A DNA stretch of 64,000 bases from Candidatus Ruthia magnifica str. Cm (Calyptogena magnifica) (GTDB lineage Bacteria > Pseudomonadota > Gammaproteobacteria > PS1 > Pseudothioglobaceae): contig NC_008610.1 in assembly GCF_000015105.1 (NCBI RefSeq), positions 930,001 through 994,000 on the forward strand, in the 5' to 3' direction. A program made the translations under genes and the position numbers. Below, in pieces: positions 19,545-28,744 of this stretch. The notes under the pieces were generated by a model. That model was not told where the DNA came from and made no database searches. It saw nothing but the letters and a program-made list of their open reading frames with translations. How positions within the stretch are numbered: position 1 is the stretch's first letter; every line of letters starts with the position of its first letter.

Positions 19545-20432
19545 TTGCTACCCCTTAAGCGTTCCACCCATAATGACAACACAGGTTGCCAACCTAATAA
19601 ATTCCTTATCTTAGAATTATCTACTTGAAGTAATGAAGATAAGTAAATTGCATTTAATTTTTTACTCAATAAATTAGCAATAAAAATCATAAAGCCTACA
19701 GGAATTAACAATAAATATGGATTTTTATCAAAGGCTTTTTTCAATTTTTTTAAGTAGCTGCGTGGTAGATAAATCTTGATCATCAGAAATTAAAAAAACT
19801 TCATTTAAAACTTTTTTATGACTTACGCAAGTAATTATAAAATCTACCAAATTATCAAGCGTTATTAAAAAACGAGTATTTTTAATCAATCCCAATGTTA
19901 AAGGCATTAAAAATTTTGAACTTAACCAATTAATCAACCTACCAAAATTACCAGGCATATTAACATCATAAACTAAAATAACCACCTTTAAACCTGTCTT
20001 ATTTAATAATTTAAACCCACTTTAGATTCATATTTACTAACGGCATAAGGTTCTTATGAATTAAGCTTTGTTATTTTCTGTGAATTCAATATTGCTACTA
20101 TTGACATTAATCCTAATAGAGCTAATAAAAATTAATCTTTTTACTTTATTAATAGCTGATTACGTTACCAAATTCAAATTTGTATTTATTTGTTGAAATT
20201 CATCAAGTACTGACATCTTCTTTGGATCAAGTACATCTGCTTTACCTGCTAGACGCATCACAACATCAATGCCACCTAAACTGTGCGAAAATACCCAATC
20301 ACAAACTGCTTAATCCTATTAGAAAAAATATTTATTTTTATACGAATAACGACAGATAAATTACCCCCTTATTAAGTAATTCTTTAGACAACGCTACCTA
20401 CAAAACCTGTCGCCTGAGAGTAATATGTTCAT
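19541..20432 (-). pseudogene. NAD-dependent nucleotide-sugar epimerase/reductase, frameshifted
   Basis: Fragments in several frames rebuild an extended SDR protein of the type paired with PglC/WbpL and WbpM. In order they are an ATG at 20430-20432 with the start of a TGFVGS motif, GIDVVMRLAGKADVLDPKKM, LVYDVNMPGNFGRLINWL, and LDNLVDFIITC. EVFLISDDQDLSTTQLLKKI and DNSKIRNLLGWQPVLSL follow. At least four frame breaks are needed. The ends still overlap the neighbours exactly: TAATG with the upstream GT2 and ATGA with the transferase. Loss seems recent. It probably reduced or epimerised the WbpM product. Confidence 0.85.
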
Positions 20433-21175
20433 TATTTTTTCAACAATCCTACTATTTTTTGCAGATACTTAGATAAAATTTTAAAAATATTAGTTTTAAT
20501 ACCATTTTCTTTACAAACCCGTAGAGTTTCAATATTATTTATCCAAATACTACTTAAAGAAGTACTAACGCCACCTATTCGCATTTTGACAATTACTTCT
20601 GGTAAATAATGATAACTAATTTTATATGTATATAAAAAACGCACTAAAATATCAAAGTCAGCAGCATTTTTTAAATCTGTTCTAAACATACCATATTTTT
20701 GATAAACTTCTTTTTTTACAAAAAAAGTAGGGTGAGCTGGCATCCAACCATAGGCAAACTTATTAGGACTAAAGTAACTATTATCATATCGCCTAATCAC
20801 TTTTTCTAAATTGTTAGGTCGTACGTACACCAAATCTGCAAACACACAATCCACTTTTTTTTCAAATACTTTGATAATTTTTTGGATGACAAATTTATTA
20901 ATATAAAAATCATCGGAATTTAAAATTCCAATAATATCACCAGTTGCTAACACAATTCCTTTATTCATGGCATCATAAATACCCTTATCTGGTTCAGATA
21001 CAAATTTTGTAATTTTATTTTGATAATTTTTGATAATTTCAATTGTTCCGTCTGAAGAACCGCCATCAATAACAATATACTCAATATTTTGATAATTTTG
21101 ACTCAAAACAGAATCAATAGCATCCTTTATAGTGGTTTTATTGTTCCAGACTACTGTTATGATTGATAACTTCAA
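20432..21175 (-). CDS. glycosyltransferase family 2
   Basis: This 247-residue GT-A fold transferase likely adds a sugar to the polysaccharide repeat on the cytoplasmic side. It begins KLSIITVVWNNKTTIKDAI and has VIDGGSSDGTIEII for nucleotide binding. The metal-binding acidic motif is LNSDDFY near residue 85, and the acceptor-side AADFDILVR resembles the family ED motif. Its start overlaps the upstream GT4 gene by four bases, and its stop overlaps the broken epimerase start (TAATG). Donor and linkage cannot be predicted. Confidence 0.88.
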   Translation of the reverse strand: MKLSIITVVWNNKTTIKDAIDSVLSQNYQNIEYIVIDGGSSDGTIEIIKNYQNKITKFVSEPDKGIYDAMNKGIVLATGDIIGILNSDDFYINKFVIQKIIKVFEKKVDCVFADLVYVRPNNLEKVIRRYDNSYFSPNKFAYGWMPAHPTFFVKKEVYQKYGMFRTDLKNAADFDILVRFLYTYKISYHYLPEVIVKMRIGGVSTSLSSIWINNIETLRVCKENGIKTNIFKILSKYLQKIVGLLKK

Positions 21176-22320
21176 TTTTCGTCCAATATTTGTTTATAAA
21201 TCTCTATTTGCTTCTTAACCACGTAACTATTTTCAAATTTTTTAGCTTTTAATATTGCATGATTACTCAAAAAATCATAATCTTTATATTCAAAAGACTT
21301 TTCAATAACATCTTTAAGTGTAATTTTTGAACAAATAAACCCATTAACACCGTCTTGTATAAAATCTTTTCTAGTGCCTACATTAAACCCTATAACTGGC
21401 ACACCAAAGTTCATAGCTTCAATCATTGTTAACCCAAAAGTTTCATACAAAACTGAGGTTTGAATTAAATATTTGACACTTGAAATTATTTGAAGCGTTT
21501 TCTCTCTTGAACATTTTCCTTTGAAAATAATATTACTCTTATTGTATTGATTCCTAATATTCTCTTCATCATCTCCACTACCTACAATGATTAATACAAA
21601 TTGTTCATCTAATTTTTCCCAAACCTTTAAAAGCTCATAAATTCCTTTAGACTCTTCTAGTCTACCAACATACACATACCCGTTTTTATTGTCACCCCTA
21701 CTAAACGACATATTTAAACTATTGGGCTTAAGAATAATCTTTTTTTCATCTACACCCAAAATCTTGATTTTTTCTTTTTGAAAATTTGTTAATACAAAAA
21801 AATAGTCAATATTATCGAAAACCTTGATAAATTTATAAAACCAGAATGACGACTGTGCCAACATACTTTGAACCAGTGATTTTCTAAAGCATTTATTTAA
21901 AATACCTTTAAATGAAAACTTATGCTTAGTACATAATTCGCACACTCCATAACCATCTCTATAAAATGTACCAGATATACACCAAAGGCGATAGTTATGT
22001 AAAGTATGGATAACTTTAGCACCACCATTTTTAGCGGCCTTAAAAATACTGGGTGTTAAAAGTGGATAAAAATTATGTACATGAACAATATCAATATGGT
22101 TTTTTTCAACCATTTTTCTTATCTTTTGATAATATTTAAATGAAAACCAAATACCAAAAATAAGCTTAAATTTACTAACACCATCATTAGACACGTCAAA
22201 AGAAAATACATTTTTTCTTTCTAATATTTCTTGTAAAAACTGTAATTCATTGTTATAAACAATATCTTCACCACCTATTTTACTAGACTGATATTTATTA
22301 TGAACGATTAAAAGTTTCAT
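21172..22320 (-). CDS. glycosyltransferase family 4
   Basis: This 382-residue protein has a two-Rossmann GT-B architecture. The N-terminal acceptor domain starts KLLIVHNKYQ and includes HVHNFYPLLTPSIFKAAK. The C-terminal donor domain has YVYVGRLEESKGIYELLKVWEKL. The donor-binding EX7E motif is in ETFGLTMIEAMNFGVPVIGF near residue 300. A CxxC pair (GVCELCTKHK) lies in the N-terminal domain, as in some Wca-type enzymes. It overlaps the next GT2 gene by four bases. It is the only intact GT4 gene in the island. Confidence 0.9.
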   Translation of the reverse strand: MKLLIVHNKYQSSKIGGEDIVYNNELQFLQEILERKNVFSFDVSNDGVSKFKLIFGIWFSFKYYQKIRKMVEKNHIDIVHVHNFYPLLTPSIFKAAKNGGAKVIHTLHNYRLWCISGTFYRDGYGVCELCTKHKFSFKGILNKCFRKSLVQSMLAQSSFWFYKFIKVFDNIDYFFVLTNFQKEKIKILGVDEKKIILKPNSLNMSFSRGDNKNGYVYVGRLEESKGIYELLKVWEKLDEQFVLIIVGSGDDEENIRNQYNKSNIIFKGKCSREKTLQIISSVKYLIQTSVLYETFGLTMIEAMNFGVPVIGFNVGTRKDFIQDGVNGFICSKITLKDVIEKSFEYKDYDFLSNHAILKAKKFENSYVVKKQIEIYKQILDEN

Positions 22321-22384
22321 ATTTTGGTTGATATATGTTTCTATCTATTTAGAATTTCTATTTTTAATAGAGAATCTCTTAAGA

Positions 22385-22705
22385 CCACCCAATAGTTTTT
22401 CCAATTCAACCACAATTTTGTGAGACAATAACGGGTAATTTAAAATGAAGCATCTCTTCTACAACTAACCCATAAGCCTCTTAAATATTTGGTAATTACA
22501 TATATCATTTTCAATAAAATAATTTTTGAATTTTTTATTGTTTACAAAACCTTCAAATATTGTATTTTTATTTTCAATACTTTAAAGATGATTTTTCACT
22601 TTCGCCAGTATCTATTATAGCAAATTGATGCTCTTTTAAATCGTTAAAAACCTTAATTAATAATTCTATATGTAAATTGTCTGAGACAAATACAATAGAA
22701 ATAAT
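22385..22705 (-). pseudogene. GT4 glycosyltransferase C-terminal remnant
   Basis: The minus strand keeps the donor domain of a GT4 enzyme in two or three frames. IVFVSDNLHIELLIKVFNDL with FAIIDTGESEKSSLK corresponds to the usual VGRL...K.I.LLIKAF region. It is followed by NTIFEGFVNNKKFKNYF and EAYGLVVEEMLHFKLPVIVS. The EX7E acids (EAYGLVVEE) survive, but stops and frame changes interrupt the frame. This is a second, broken GT4 gene immediately upstream of the intact one. Confidence 0.72.
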
Positions 22706-23315
22706 GTAATTTTTAAACAATAATATAAGCAACATTATTTGTACACAAATGAATAATAATATTGTAGGGTAATAAATAAAAATTATCTTGATGAAAGCAA
22801 AAAAATATACTACCAATAAAAACAAACAACAAAATATTAAAAGTATTATCAAGCTCGAATGGCAAATTAACAAAAATACAACTATCAATTGTATAAATAT
22901 ATTTTATATATTCTTGTCTATTCCAAATAAGATTAATCTAGTAAAAAAATAAAGTAGGTAAGAAACATGCGTATTGAACAAGGATGAAAAATCTATCCCA
23001 ATAAATATTACCTATAGTTCATCAAAAATATTAACACTTTCTCTATGTAAAACATATCTTTTTACTGATTTTACAATTAGCTCCAAAAAATAAAAAAGAA
23101 ATATGAAGTAAAAAATATTTAACAAAAATACCTTAATGTTTAAATAAAATTTAATAAAAAACAAAAACATACACTAAAAGTGAAAGTTGACATACCCAAA
23201 AATAATAGTAAGTATTCCCAGTACCTTTAAATTATCAATCTAATTAATTTTTTGCATTATAATTTAACACACACTTACACCAAAAATAATTTACCCACCT
23301 CAACTCAACTATTAT
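22706..23315 (-). other. hydrophobic decayed stretch, possibly a polymerase remnant
   Basis: No intact gene is present. On the minus strand 22706-22888 encodes a strongly hydrophobic run, and the region above it reads NRQEYIKYI followed by NLPFELDNTFN in another frame. A polytopic membrane protein such as an EpsG-like Wzy polymerase, or the N-terminal half of the adjacent broken transferase, could have left this. The evidence does not decide between them. Confidence 0.35.
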
Positions 23316-24188
23316 TTATATTTTCTTCAATAGAGTCTTTATATAAAACTTTAATAAAGACCAATATTTTATAAAATAAAGAAATAAATTACTTGCCACC
23401 TTATTATTGTTTTTAATTTGACAATATTCCTTAAATATTTCTAAAATCCTGTCATTATTCAACCCATCAGCACGCCATCTAGCAACAATAATATTTTTAG
23501 TCAATACTTTAGGAAAATGGTGATATGAACGTAATAGGTGCTCATAATCCATGCAAAAAACATTATTTACATCAAATAAGCCATATTTTTCAAAGTAGCT
23601 TTTATGTGTAAAAAGACCTTGATGGGGTATAGACATTCTAAATAAAAGTGATTTTTTATTAAAATTACTAACATGCTTTGAAACATATAGCTCTTTACCA
23701 TTTATATCCACTCTTTGCACTTTTGCACTTATAAGCACATCTTCTTTTGTATTAACATTGTTAAATACTTTTTCCAAAGCGCAGGTAGAATAAAAACCAT
23801 CACTATCACCTTGAAAATTTATATATTCACCTTTAGCAGCCATAACGCCTTTATTAAAAGCATCAGCTATACCATCGTCTTTTTCACTCACCCAATAAGC
23901 GATTTTATCTTCATATTTTTTGATAATGTCTACAGTTCTGTCCGTTGAGCCACCATCAATAATAATGTATTCAATATTGCCATAAGTTTGTTTGATAACA
24001 CTTTTAATGGTTTCTTCTAAAAATTTATCACCATTAAAAACCACAGTCACAACTGTAATTAATGGCTTGTTAGGGTGCAACTTTTTAGAATATTTATGAG
24101 TTTTTGTTTTGTCTTTATTATCGTTTTTTGGTAAAGATAGGTCTGATTTAGATGGATTTTCCAGTATGATTTTTTGGTGATTATTCAT
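23316..24188 (-). CDS. glycosyltransferase family 2
   Basis: A 290-residue GT-A transferase. The first 42 residues are polar and lysine-rich and are not part of the domain. The core then starts PLITVVTVVFNGDKFLEETI, with IDGGSTDRTVDII and the acidic QGDSDGFYS motif near residue 129. A CMDYEHLLR segment is in the usual catalytic ED position. The C-terminus has a short hydrophobic and basic tail. It resembles the GT2 at 20432 in its N-terminal half, so the two may descend from one family. It is flanked by decayed DNA on both sides. Confidence 0.86.
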   Translation of the reverse strand: MNNHQKIILENPSKSDLSLPKNDNKDKTKTHKYSKKLHPNKPLITVVTVVFNGDKFLEETIKSVIKQTYGNIEYIIIDGGSTDRTVDIIKKYEDKIAYWVSEKDDGIADAFNKGVMAAKGEYINFQGDSDGFYSTCALEKVFNNVNTKEDVLISAKVQRVDINGKELYVSKHVSNFNKKSLLFRMSIPHQGLFTHKSYFEKYGLFDVNNVFCMDYEHLLRSYHHFPKVLTKNIIVARWRADGLNNDRILEIFKEYCQIKNNNKVASNLFLYFIKYWSLLKFYIKTLLKKI

Positions 24189-24229
24189 ATTTACACCTAA
24201 GGTCGATTTTTCACTATAAAAGTTTCTAT

Positions 24230-24455
24230 TTATATTTCTTTGTCAATATATGCCAATAAATTTTTATTGGTAATTTTTCTTAAATTAATAATATCAAAAA
24301 AGACAAAGTGTCTTTTTCGTTAAGCTGATAGACAAAAGCTCTTTCATCGTAAATAATAGCAATACCTATATCACTTTCTTTTTTGTAATTATCTGTGGCT
24401 CATGAGCCAAAAATAATAGATTTTTCATTAGCTTCCAAGATAACTTAAAATTTGA
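24230..24455 (-). pseudogene. MNT-type nucleotidyltransferase remnant
   Basis: One minus-strand frame ending at a TAA (24230-24232) reads EANEKSIIFGS, then a TGA, then ATDNYKKESDIGIAIIYDERA. This matches the minimal nucleotidyltransferase signature GSRARG...SDIDLAV, with the catalytic GS and one Asp present but Gly in place of the second Asp. A stop sits within the GSxA motif, and the upstream QILSYLEAN part needs a frame change. Such domains are often antitoxins of HEPN/MNT pairs. No HEPN partner is seen. Confidence 0.5.
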
Positions 24456-24597
24456 CGAAAAAAACTGCATGACTCCTACTTTTTCAACGATTGTTAGGTT
24501 ATCTATTGCTTAGTACTTTATTCTAATAATCTAAAATATTTATAAAAATCACATGTCATCTTTCATAGTTTTTCTGCTTCATGAGAAATATTTTAAA

Positions 24598-25236
24598 TTA
24601 AAAAATTCTTAATATTTTCTTAAAATAATTAATTAAAAAATTTGGTAATACAGATTTTATTGCCTTTTTTACTTTAAATTTTAAATTTACAGCAACTGCC
24701 GGTTGATTTTTTTTTGGTATATTCCAGTCTAAACCATAGATCTTTTCTAAAAAATACATTGGATTTTTGGGTACGTTAAATTTTGTATCTAAAAAATTTA
24801 TTGTATCAAATTTTTCTAAATAGAATGAATTAATACTATCTGAATTACAAACCCTTCTTCCTAATATTTTCTTTTTAAAAAAATAAATATCAATATAATC
24901 ATCATCTCTAATGATAGATAAAAGATCTCTTTCGTATCTAGCAACTACAAAGCCATTATTTTTTAATTCAAATAATAATGACAACAAAGTCTCTCTATTT
25001 TCATCAAGACAAAAGACATCAACATCTTCATCATATTTAATGAAATTCTTTTCTCTTATGGCACCAAGTAATGTTCCATAAGTCAATCCAAAAGAAACAT
25101 TGTTTCTATCTAAAATTGTTTTAAAATTAAGTAAATTATTTTTACAAACATCTAAATCAATAATTTTTCTACCATAAAATAATTCAATTGGAGTGTACTT
25201 ATAAGTACCTCGATTTGTAGAAATCTCATTTATCAT
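24598..25236 (-). CDS. LicD-family phosphotransferase
   Basis: LicD proteins transfer phosphocholine, phosphoglycerol or similar groups from a CDP-linked donor onto surface sugars. The nucleotidyltransferase-like signature is GLTYGTLLGAIREKNFIKYD, followed by EDVDVF with the metal-binding acids. YIDIYFF supplies a later acidic pair. I choose the ATG at 25234-25236, giving 212 residues. An upstream ATG would overlap tagD by over 70 bases, while this one overlaps by only 11. Its coupling with tagD suggests CDP-glycerol as donor, an inference from context. Confidence 0.82.
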   Translation of the reverse strand: MINEISTNRGTYKYTPIELFYGRKIIDLDVCKNNLLNFKTILDRNNVSFGLTYGTLLGAIREKNFIKYDEDVDVFCLDENRETLLSLLFELKNNGFVVARYERDLLSIIRDDDYIDIYFFKKKILGRRVCNSDSINSFYLEKFDTINFLDTKFNVPKNPMYFLEKIYGLDWNIPKKNQPAVAVNLKFKVKKAIKSVLPNFLINYFKKILRIF

Positions 25237-25681
25237 ATTTGGTTTTTTTAACCTCAAAAATACTAAGAAAATCCTCTTTTGAAGTAGAGAGGAATTCAAT
25301 TAAAGATTTTTTTAACTCAGTTGTAGATATATCTTCTGTCCTATCTAAATAAACAACTTCACAATAATTACTTAAAAAATTAAATTCACCTTTCCAGTCA
25401 TTCCCTATAGCAAAAACATCAACCCCATATTTTTTTATATCTTTAATTTTTTGCCCCCATGCTTCTTCTGGAATTACTCTATCTACACATTTAATATTTT
25501 TAACAATTTCAATGCGTTGCTCAAAAGGTATAAGTATCTTTTTCTTTTTAACAAGATTAAATTTCTCTGTTGAAACAGCAACAATTAACTCATCCCCCAT
25601 ATTTTTTAATTTTTTAAGTAATTTTAAGTGTCCAATATGGAACATATCGAAAGTTCCATAAGTAATGATTGTTTTATGCAT
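25226..25681 (-). CDS. tagD: glycerol-3-phosphate cytidylyltransferase (TagD-like)
   Basis: A 151-residue cytidylyltransferase of the TagD/GCT type, which makes CDP-glycerol from glycerol-3-phosphate and CTP. It begins IITYGTFDMFHIGHLKLLKK, containing the HxGH nucleotide-binding motif. The second signature is RTEDISTTELKKS near residue 115, matching RTxGISTT. The family norm is about 130 residues, so it has a slightly longer C-terminus. It overlaps the licD-like gene, which would use the product. A close relative with another substrate, such as a different polyol phosphate, cannot be excluded. Confidence 0.85.
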   Translation of the reverse strand: MHKTIITYGTFDMFHIGHLKLLKKLKNMGDELIVAVSTEKFNLVKKKKILIPFEQRIEIVKNIKCVDRVIPEEAWGQKIKDIKKYGVDVFAIGNDWKGEFNFLSNYCEVVYLDRTEDISTTELKKSLIEFLSTSKEDFLSIFEVKKTKYDK

Positions 25682-25685
25682 AAAA

Positions 25686-26630
25686 TTACCTAATATTAAG
25701 AAATTTTTTAATTAGCATGGAAATAATTTTCTTAACCTTAACAAAAGTTTTTTTTATTTTTTTATTTTCAAAAGAAAAATCATAAGTACTGTTTGCTAAT
25801 ACATATTTAGGATGAGACAAGGGGAAATATAATTCTTTTGTTTTAGTAAATTCCTTTGGAACTTGACCAAATGTATGTGTTGCGTTATCTCCAAATCCAA
25901 AATTTGCAACCATATTATATTTAGGAAATATACTCAACTGTCCCTGAGATGCTAGAGAAAAATACCATTGCCAATCCCAAGCACTTACTGCGCCAGATTG
26001 AATGGTTTTTACTACATTATTCCAATATACAATACTATGTTTTCCATATCCCATATTCTCAATGATTATATTTTTACTACAACTATCTAACCAACTCATA
26101 TCAAAATCCATATTTTCCCAAGATCTTCTCCAAGCCGCCCATCCCCAGCATGCCTTATATTTTGAAAAAGTATAAGAGTTTTTAATAAATTCTTGCCCTA
26201 TATGATTGGTACCACTGATCATTCCAATTCTATTATCATTCTGATATCTTATTAGCAATTCTTCACAATACCAAAAGAAACTTTGTCTAGGAACGCAATC
26301 ATCTTCAAGTATTACTCCCGACTCTTCGTTTTTAAAAAACCAATCTATGGATAATTTAACATTGGGGCCACATCCTTGATTTTTCTTCTGAAAAAGAGTT
26401 TGAACTTTACAATCCCAATCAATATTTGAAACTATGAAATCTCTTACGTCCTGAGTCTTTTCACGCTCTCCTTCTTCCTGTTCTCTTGCTCCATCTGCTG
26501 CTATGTATAACCTGGGTGGTTTTGCTTTTTTTATAGTTTCAAAAACTTGTTTTGTGTTATCAAGTCTATTAAAAACTAAAAATAATACTGCCGTATTAAG
26601 CGGGTACTGAGGTGTAAATTTATTTCTCAT
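25686..26630 (-). CDS. GT-A-like nucleotide-sugar transferase (HlpA-like)
   Basis: A 314-residue protein of a type often annotated as hemolytic protein HlpA-like, found in polysaccharide clusters. The start PLNTAVLFLVFNRLDNTKQVF and LYIAADGARE look like a GT-A Rossmann half. An acidic metal-binding candidate is GVILEDDCVPRQSFFWY near residue 105. A tryptophan-rich segment, ACWGWAAWRRSWENMDFDM, follows. A sugar transferase role in the repeat unit is likely from fold and context. Donor and acceptor are unknown. Its stop is four bases from the tagD start. Confidence 0.72.
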   Translation of the reverse strand: MRNKFTPQYPLNTAVLFLVFNRLDNTKQVFETIKKAKPPRLYIAADGAREQEEGEREKTQDVRDFIVSNIDWDCKVQTLFQKKNQGCGPNVKLSIDWFFKNEESGVILEDDCVPRQSFFWYCEELLIRYQNDNRIGMISGTNHIGQEFIKNSYTFSKYKACWGWAAWRRSWENMDFDMSWLDSCSKNIIIENMGYGKHSIVYWNNVVKTIQSGAVSAWDWQWYFSLASQGQLSIFPKYNMVANFGFGDNATHTFGQVPKEFTKTKELYFPLSHPKYVLANSTYDFSFENKKIKKTFVKVKKIISMLIKKFLNIR

Positions 26631-26720
26631 ACTATCTCTAGAACCAACCGCCTTATTATTTTAAACAAAAAAAATTCTATTTGACAACTTGGCATATCCT
26701 TTTTTATTTTACTTAAAATA

Positions 26721-27607
26721 TTAATCTATCCAAGTAAACTTTATCCTTCTCAAAATAGAGTAAATAAAAATTATTTTTACGATTATAAAATTTGGGATAA
26801 TTTTTCTAAAAATGGATAATTTTTTCCTTTTCTCTCTAAATTCAATTAATTTAATTTCATACCTAGACATGCTATTCTTATACAAACCTCTACTTATCAA
26901 TGAGTAACCATCATTCCCATGATCATCATCAATACTTGCAAAAAGTTCATATTTTGGTATGGCCAATGTGATTGGATAAAACCCAGTATCCGTAGATCTT
27001 TTTTCAAAATCAAATGGGGTTTCTTTTGACCATCGTTTTAATTTCGGATGATTTGTTCTAATAATTTTATTAAACAATTTAACACTAGAAATACTAACTG
27101 CAGATAGTACATAAAAGTATCGGCTAAATTTTTTCTCTATGACATGGATGTTTTTCATATTCATATCATATATATTCAAATGATTTGTTGCATGTGAAAC
27201 TATACATTTAAATTTATCTTTAGTACCATTATGCCACCAACTATATATTAAATGATCAACTTTATTCTCTCTCATATCAATCAAAATATCATCAAATTTT
27301 TCAATATTAGCCATATTAATATGATCTTCTATCCAAAAAAATACAAAATCTGTATCTATTTGAGGTAACATCTCTCGTGTATCATAAAACCACCCTTTTC
27401 TAGATTCTATTACATATGGATACAGCGCCTCACTAAGTTGTTCTTTTAAAAAAAAATAGTTTTAAGTTTGTAACTACCTCTAACATTTATCACCCATTTT
27501 TGGGCTTTAATATCTTTAAATGATTCAAATGAATCTTTCATTCTTTGATATCTCTCTTCATTGTTAATTCTAAAATTAGCAAAAATAGTTAGAGTTGGTG
27601 TGTTCAA
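26721..27607 (-). CDS. unknown polysaccharide-cluster protein interrupted at a T9 tract
   Basis: Two collinear frames make one protein of about 295 residues. The first starts at TTG 27605-27607, with GGAG six bases upstream overlapping the end of the previous gene. It reads LNTPTLTIFANFRINNEERY and on to VINVRGSYKLKTIFF, then stops in a coding-strand T9 run (27448-27456). One extra T restores KEQLSEALYPYVIESRKGWF and joins the open frame to 26721. The second part has FVFFWIEDHINMA, perhaps an acidic sugar-nucleotide site. I do not recognise the family. An intact frame of 216 residues starts at 27371, but lacks the conserved beginning. Confidence 0.6.
27448..27456 (-). other. T9 homopolymer at the frameshift
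   Basis: Nine T residues on the coding strand (A9 on plus) sit exactly where the frame of the surrounding gene shifts. A tract of ten would restore the full reading frame. Such tracts are sites of replication or RNA polymerase slippage. Confidence 0.6.
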
Positions 27608-27610
27608 ATC

Positions 27611-28744
27611 TTACTCCATAAACCTTACATTATGATTAATATTTTTCAAAATATCTTTTTTTATTTCATTGTTATAAACGCCAGCTTTAAGTATCACCAT
27701 GGGATTTTCAATATTTTTTAAAATTTCTGGTGATGCAACTTGCATATCTGTGCCATACAATCTTTTACCTTGTTTATTTGGATCATTATCCAATAGGCAA
27801 ACCATTTTACTAGTATTTAAGCCAAAGGCTATTAGGTATTGAGAAAATACATGAGCACCAAACAAATAAATCTTAGTGGTGCTATTTTCTATTCTTTTAT
27901 TCAAATTATGTACTAATACTTCATGATATAAAATATAGTCTAAATATAGTTTTTTATTTTCTTCATATAGGCTATCATTTAATTGAATAGGTTGTACAGA
28001 TGAATCTTTTATAGTGCCATAAAAAATACTATGATCATCCATAAAATATTCTTTTTTATCTATTTTAAACCCATGTTTAGCAAGTAGATATTCAACATAA
28101 GGCTCTGTTAAAAAAATTGTATGTTCAAAGTTAATACAATTTGTATATTTTCGCTCTAACATCACTTTCATATTTGGAATACTAAAAATTAATTTTTTTC
28201 CATCTTTCATGAGCTTAGATAAATATTTTATAAAAGCATCTGGTTCATAAATATGTTCAAATACATGGGAATGTACTATTGTGTCATAATCATCTTCAAA
28301 TATAAAAGTATCATCAAAAAAACATTTTATAAGATTGACTTTTACTCCACTAGCTAGAATAGGATTTGGTTCTACAATGGTCCAATTTGAGCTGTTAATA
28401 TCTTGGTACTTTTTTGATAAAATCCCATGAGCCCCTCCAATTTCAATCAAACTATTTGGATTATAGTAACTTAAAAATTTAGCAAATGCATTATGATGAT
28501 TGTCCCATATTTTTCCTACAGCCCCTGCATGATTTTCAGGATATAGTATATTTAAAGGAATCAATTCTTTTAATTCAATCAATCCTGAATTTTTAAAAAT
28601 AACCCAAGTCATATCAGCAACCAAGTCTTCCTTTTGTAATTGTTTAGTACACCCCATATAAACTGGAAAATTTCTCAAAGTATGCAAAATTTCTAAATTT
28701 TCACTCTTTGTAATTTCGCATCTATTTCTAGTTCTTATTTCCAC
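27611..28744 (-). CDS. class I SAM-dependent methyltransferase with C-terminal domain
   Basis: A 377-residue protein. The SAM-binding motif is SLIEIGGAHGILSKKYQD near residue 98. A later IVHSHVFEHIYEPDAF segment is typical of class I methyltransferases. The N-terminal 70 residues contain RNRCEI and PVYMGC and resemble the N-terminal region of sugar C-methyltransferases, but a complete zinc-binding Cys set is not seen. The C-terminal domain (IYLFGAHVFSQYLI, LDNDPNKQGKRLYG) resembles that of NovU-like sugar methyltransferases. The start is GTG at 28742-28744, overlapping the upstream stop (TAGTG). A sugar or nucleotide-sugar is the likely substrate. Confidence 0.78.
   Translation of the reverse strand: MEIRTRNRCEITKSENLEILHTLRNFPVYMGCTKQLQKEDLVADMTWVIFKNSGLIELKELIPLNILYPENHAGAVGKIWDNHHNAFAKFLSYYNPNSLIEIGGAHGILSKKYQDINSSNWTIVEPNPILASGVKVNLIKCFFDDTFIFEDDYDTIVHSHVFEHIYEPDAFIKYLSKLMKDGKKLIFSIPNMKVMLERKYTNCINFEHTIFLTEPYVEYLLAKHGFKIDKKEYFMDDHSIFYGTIKDSSVQPIQLNDSLYEENKKLYLDYILYHEVLVHNLNKRIENSTTKIYLFGAHVFSQYLIAFGLNTSKMVCLLDNDPNKQGKRLYGTDMQVASPEILKNIENPMVILKAGVYNNEIKKDILKNINHNVRFME

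Noticed and set aside
22574-22888. 104-residue minus-strand frame as an intact small membrane protein
   Set aside because: Its C-terminal half matches the middle of a GT4 donor domain that continues in other frames, so it is a fragment.
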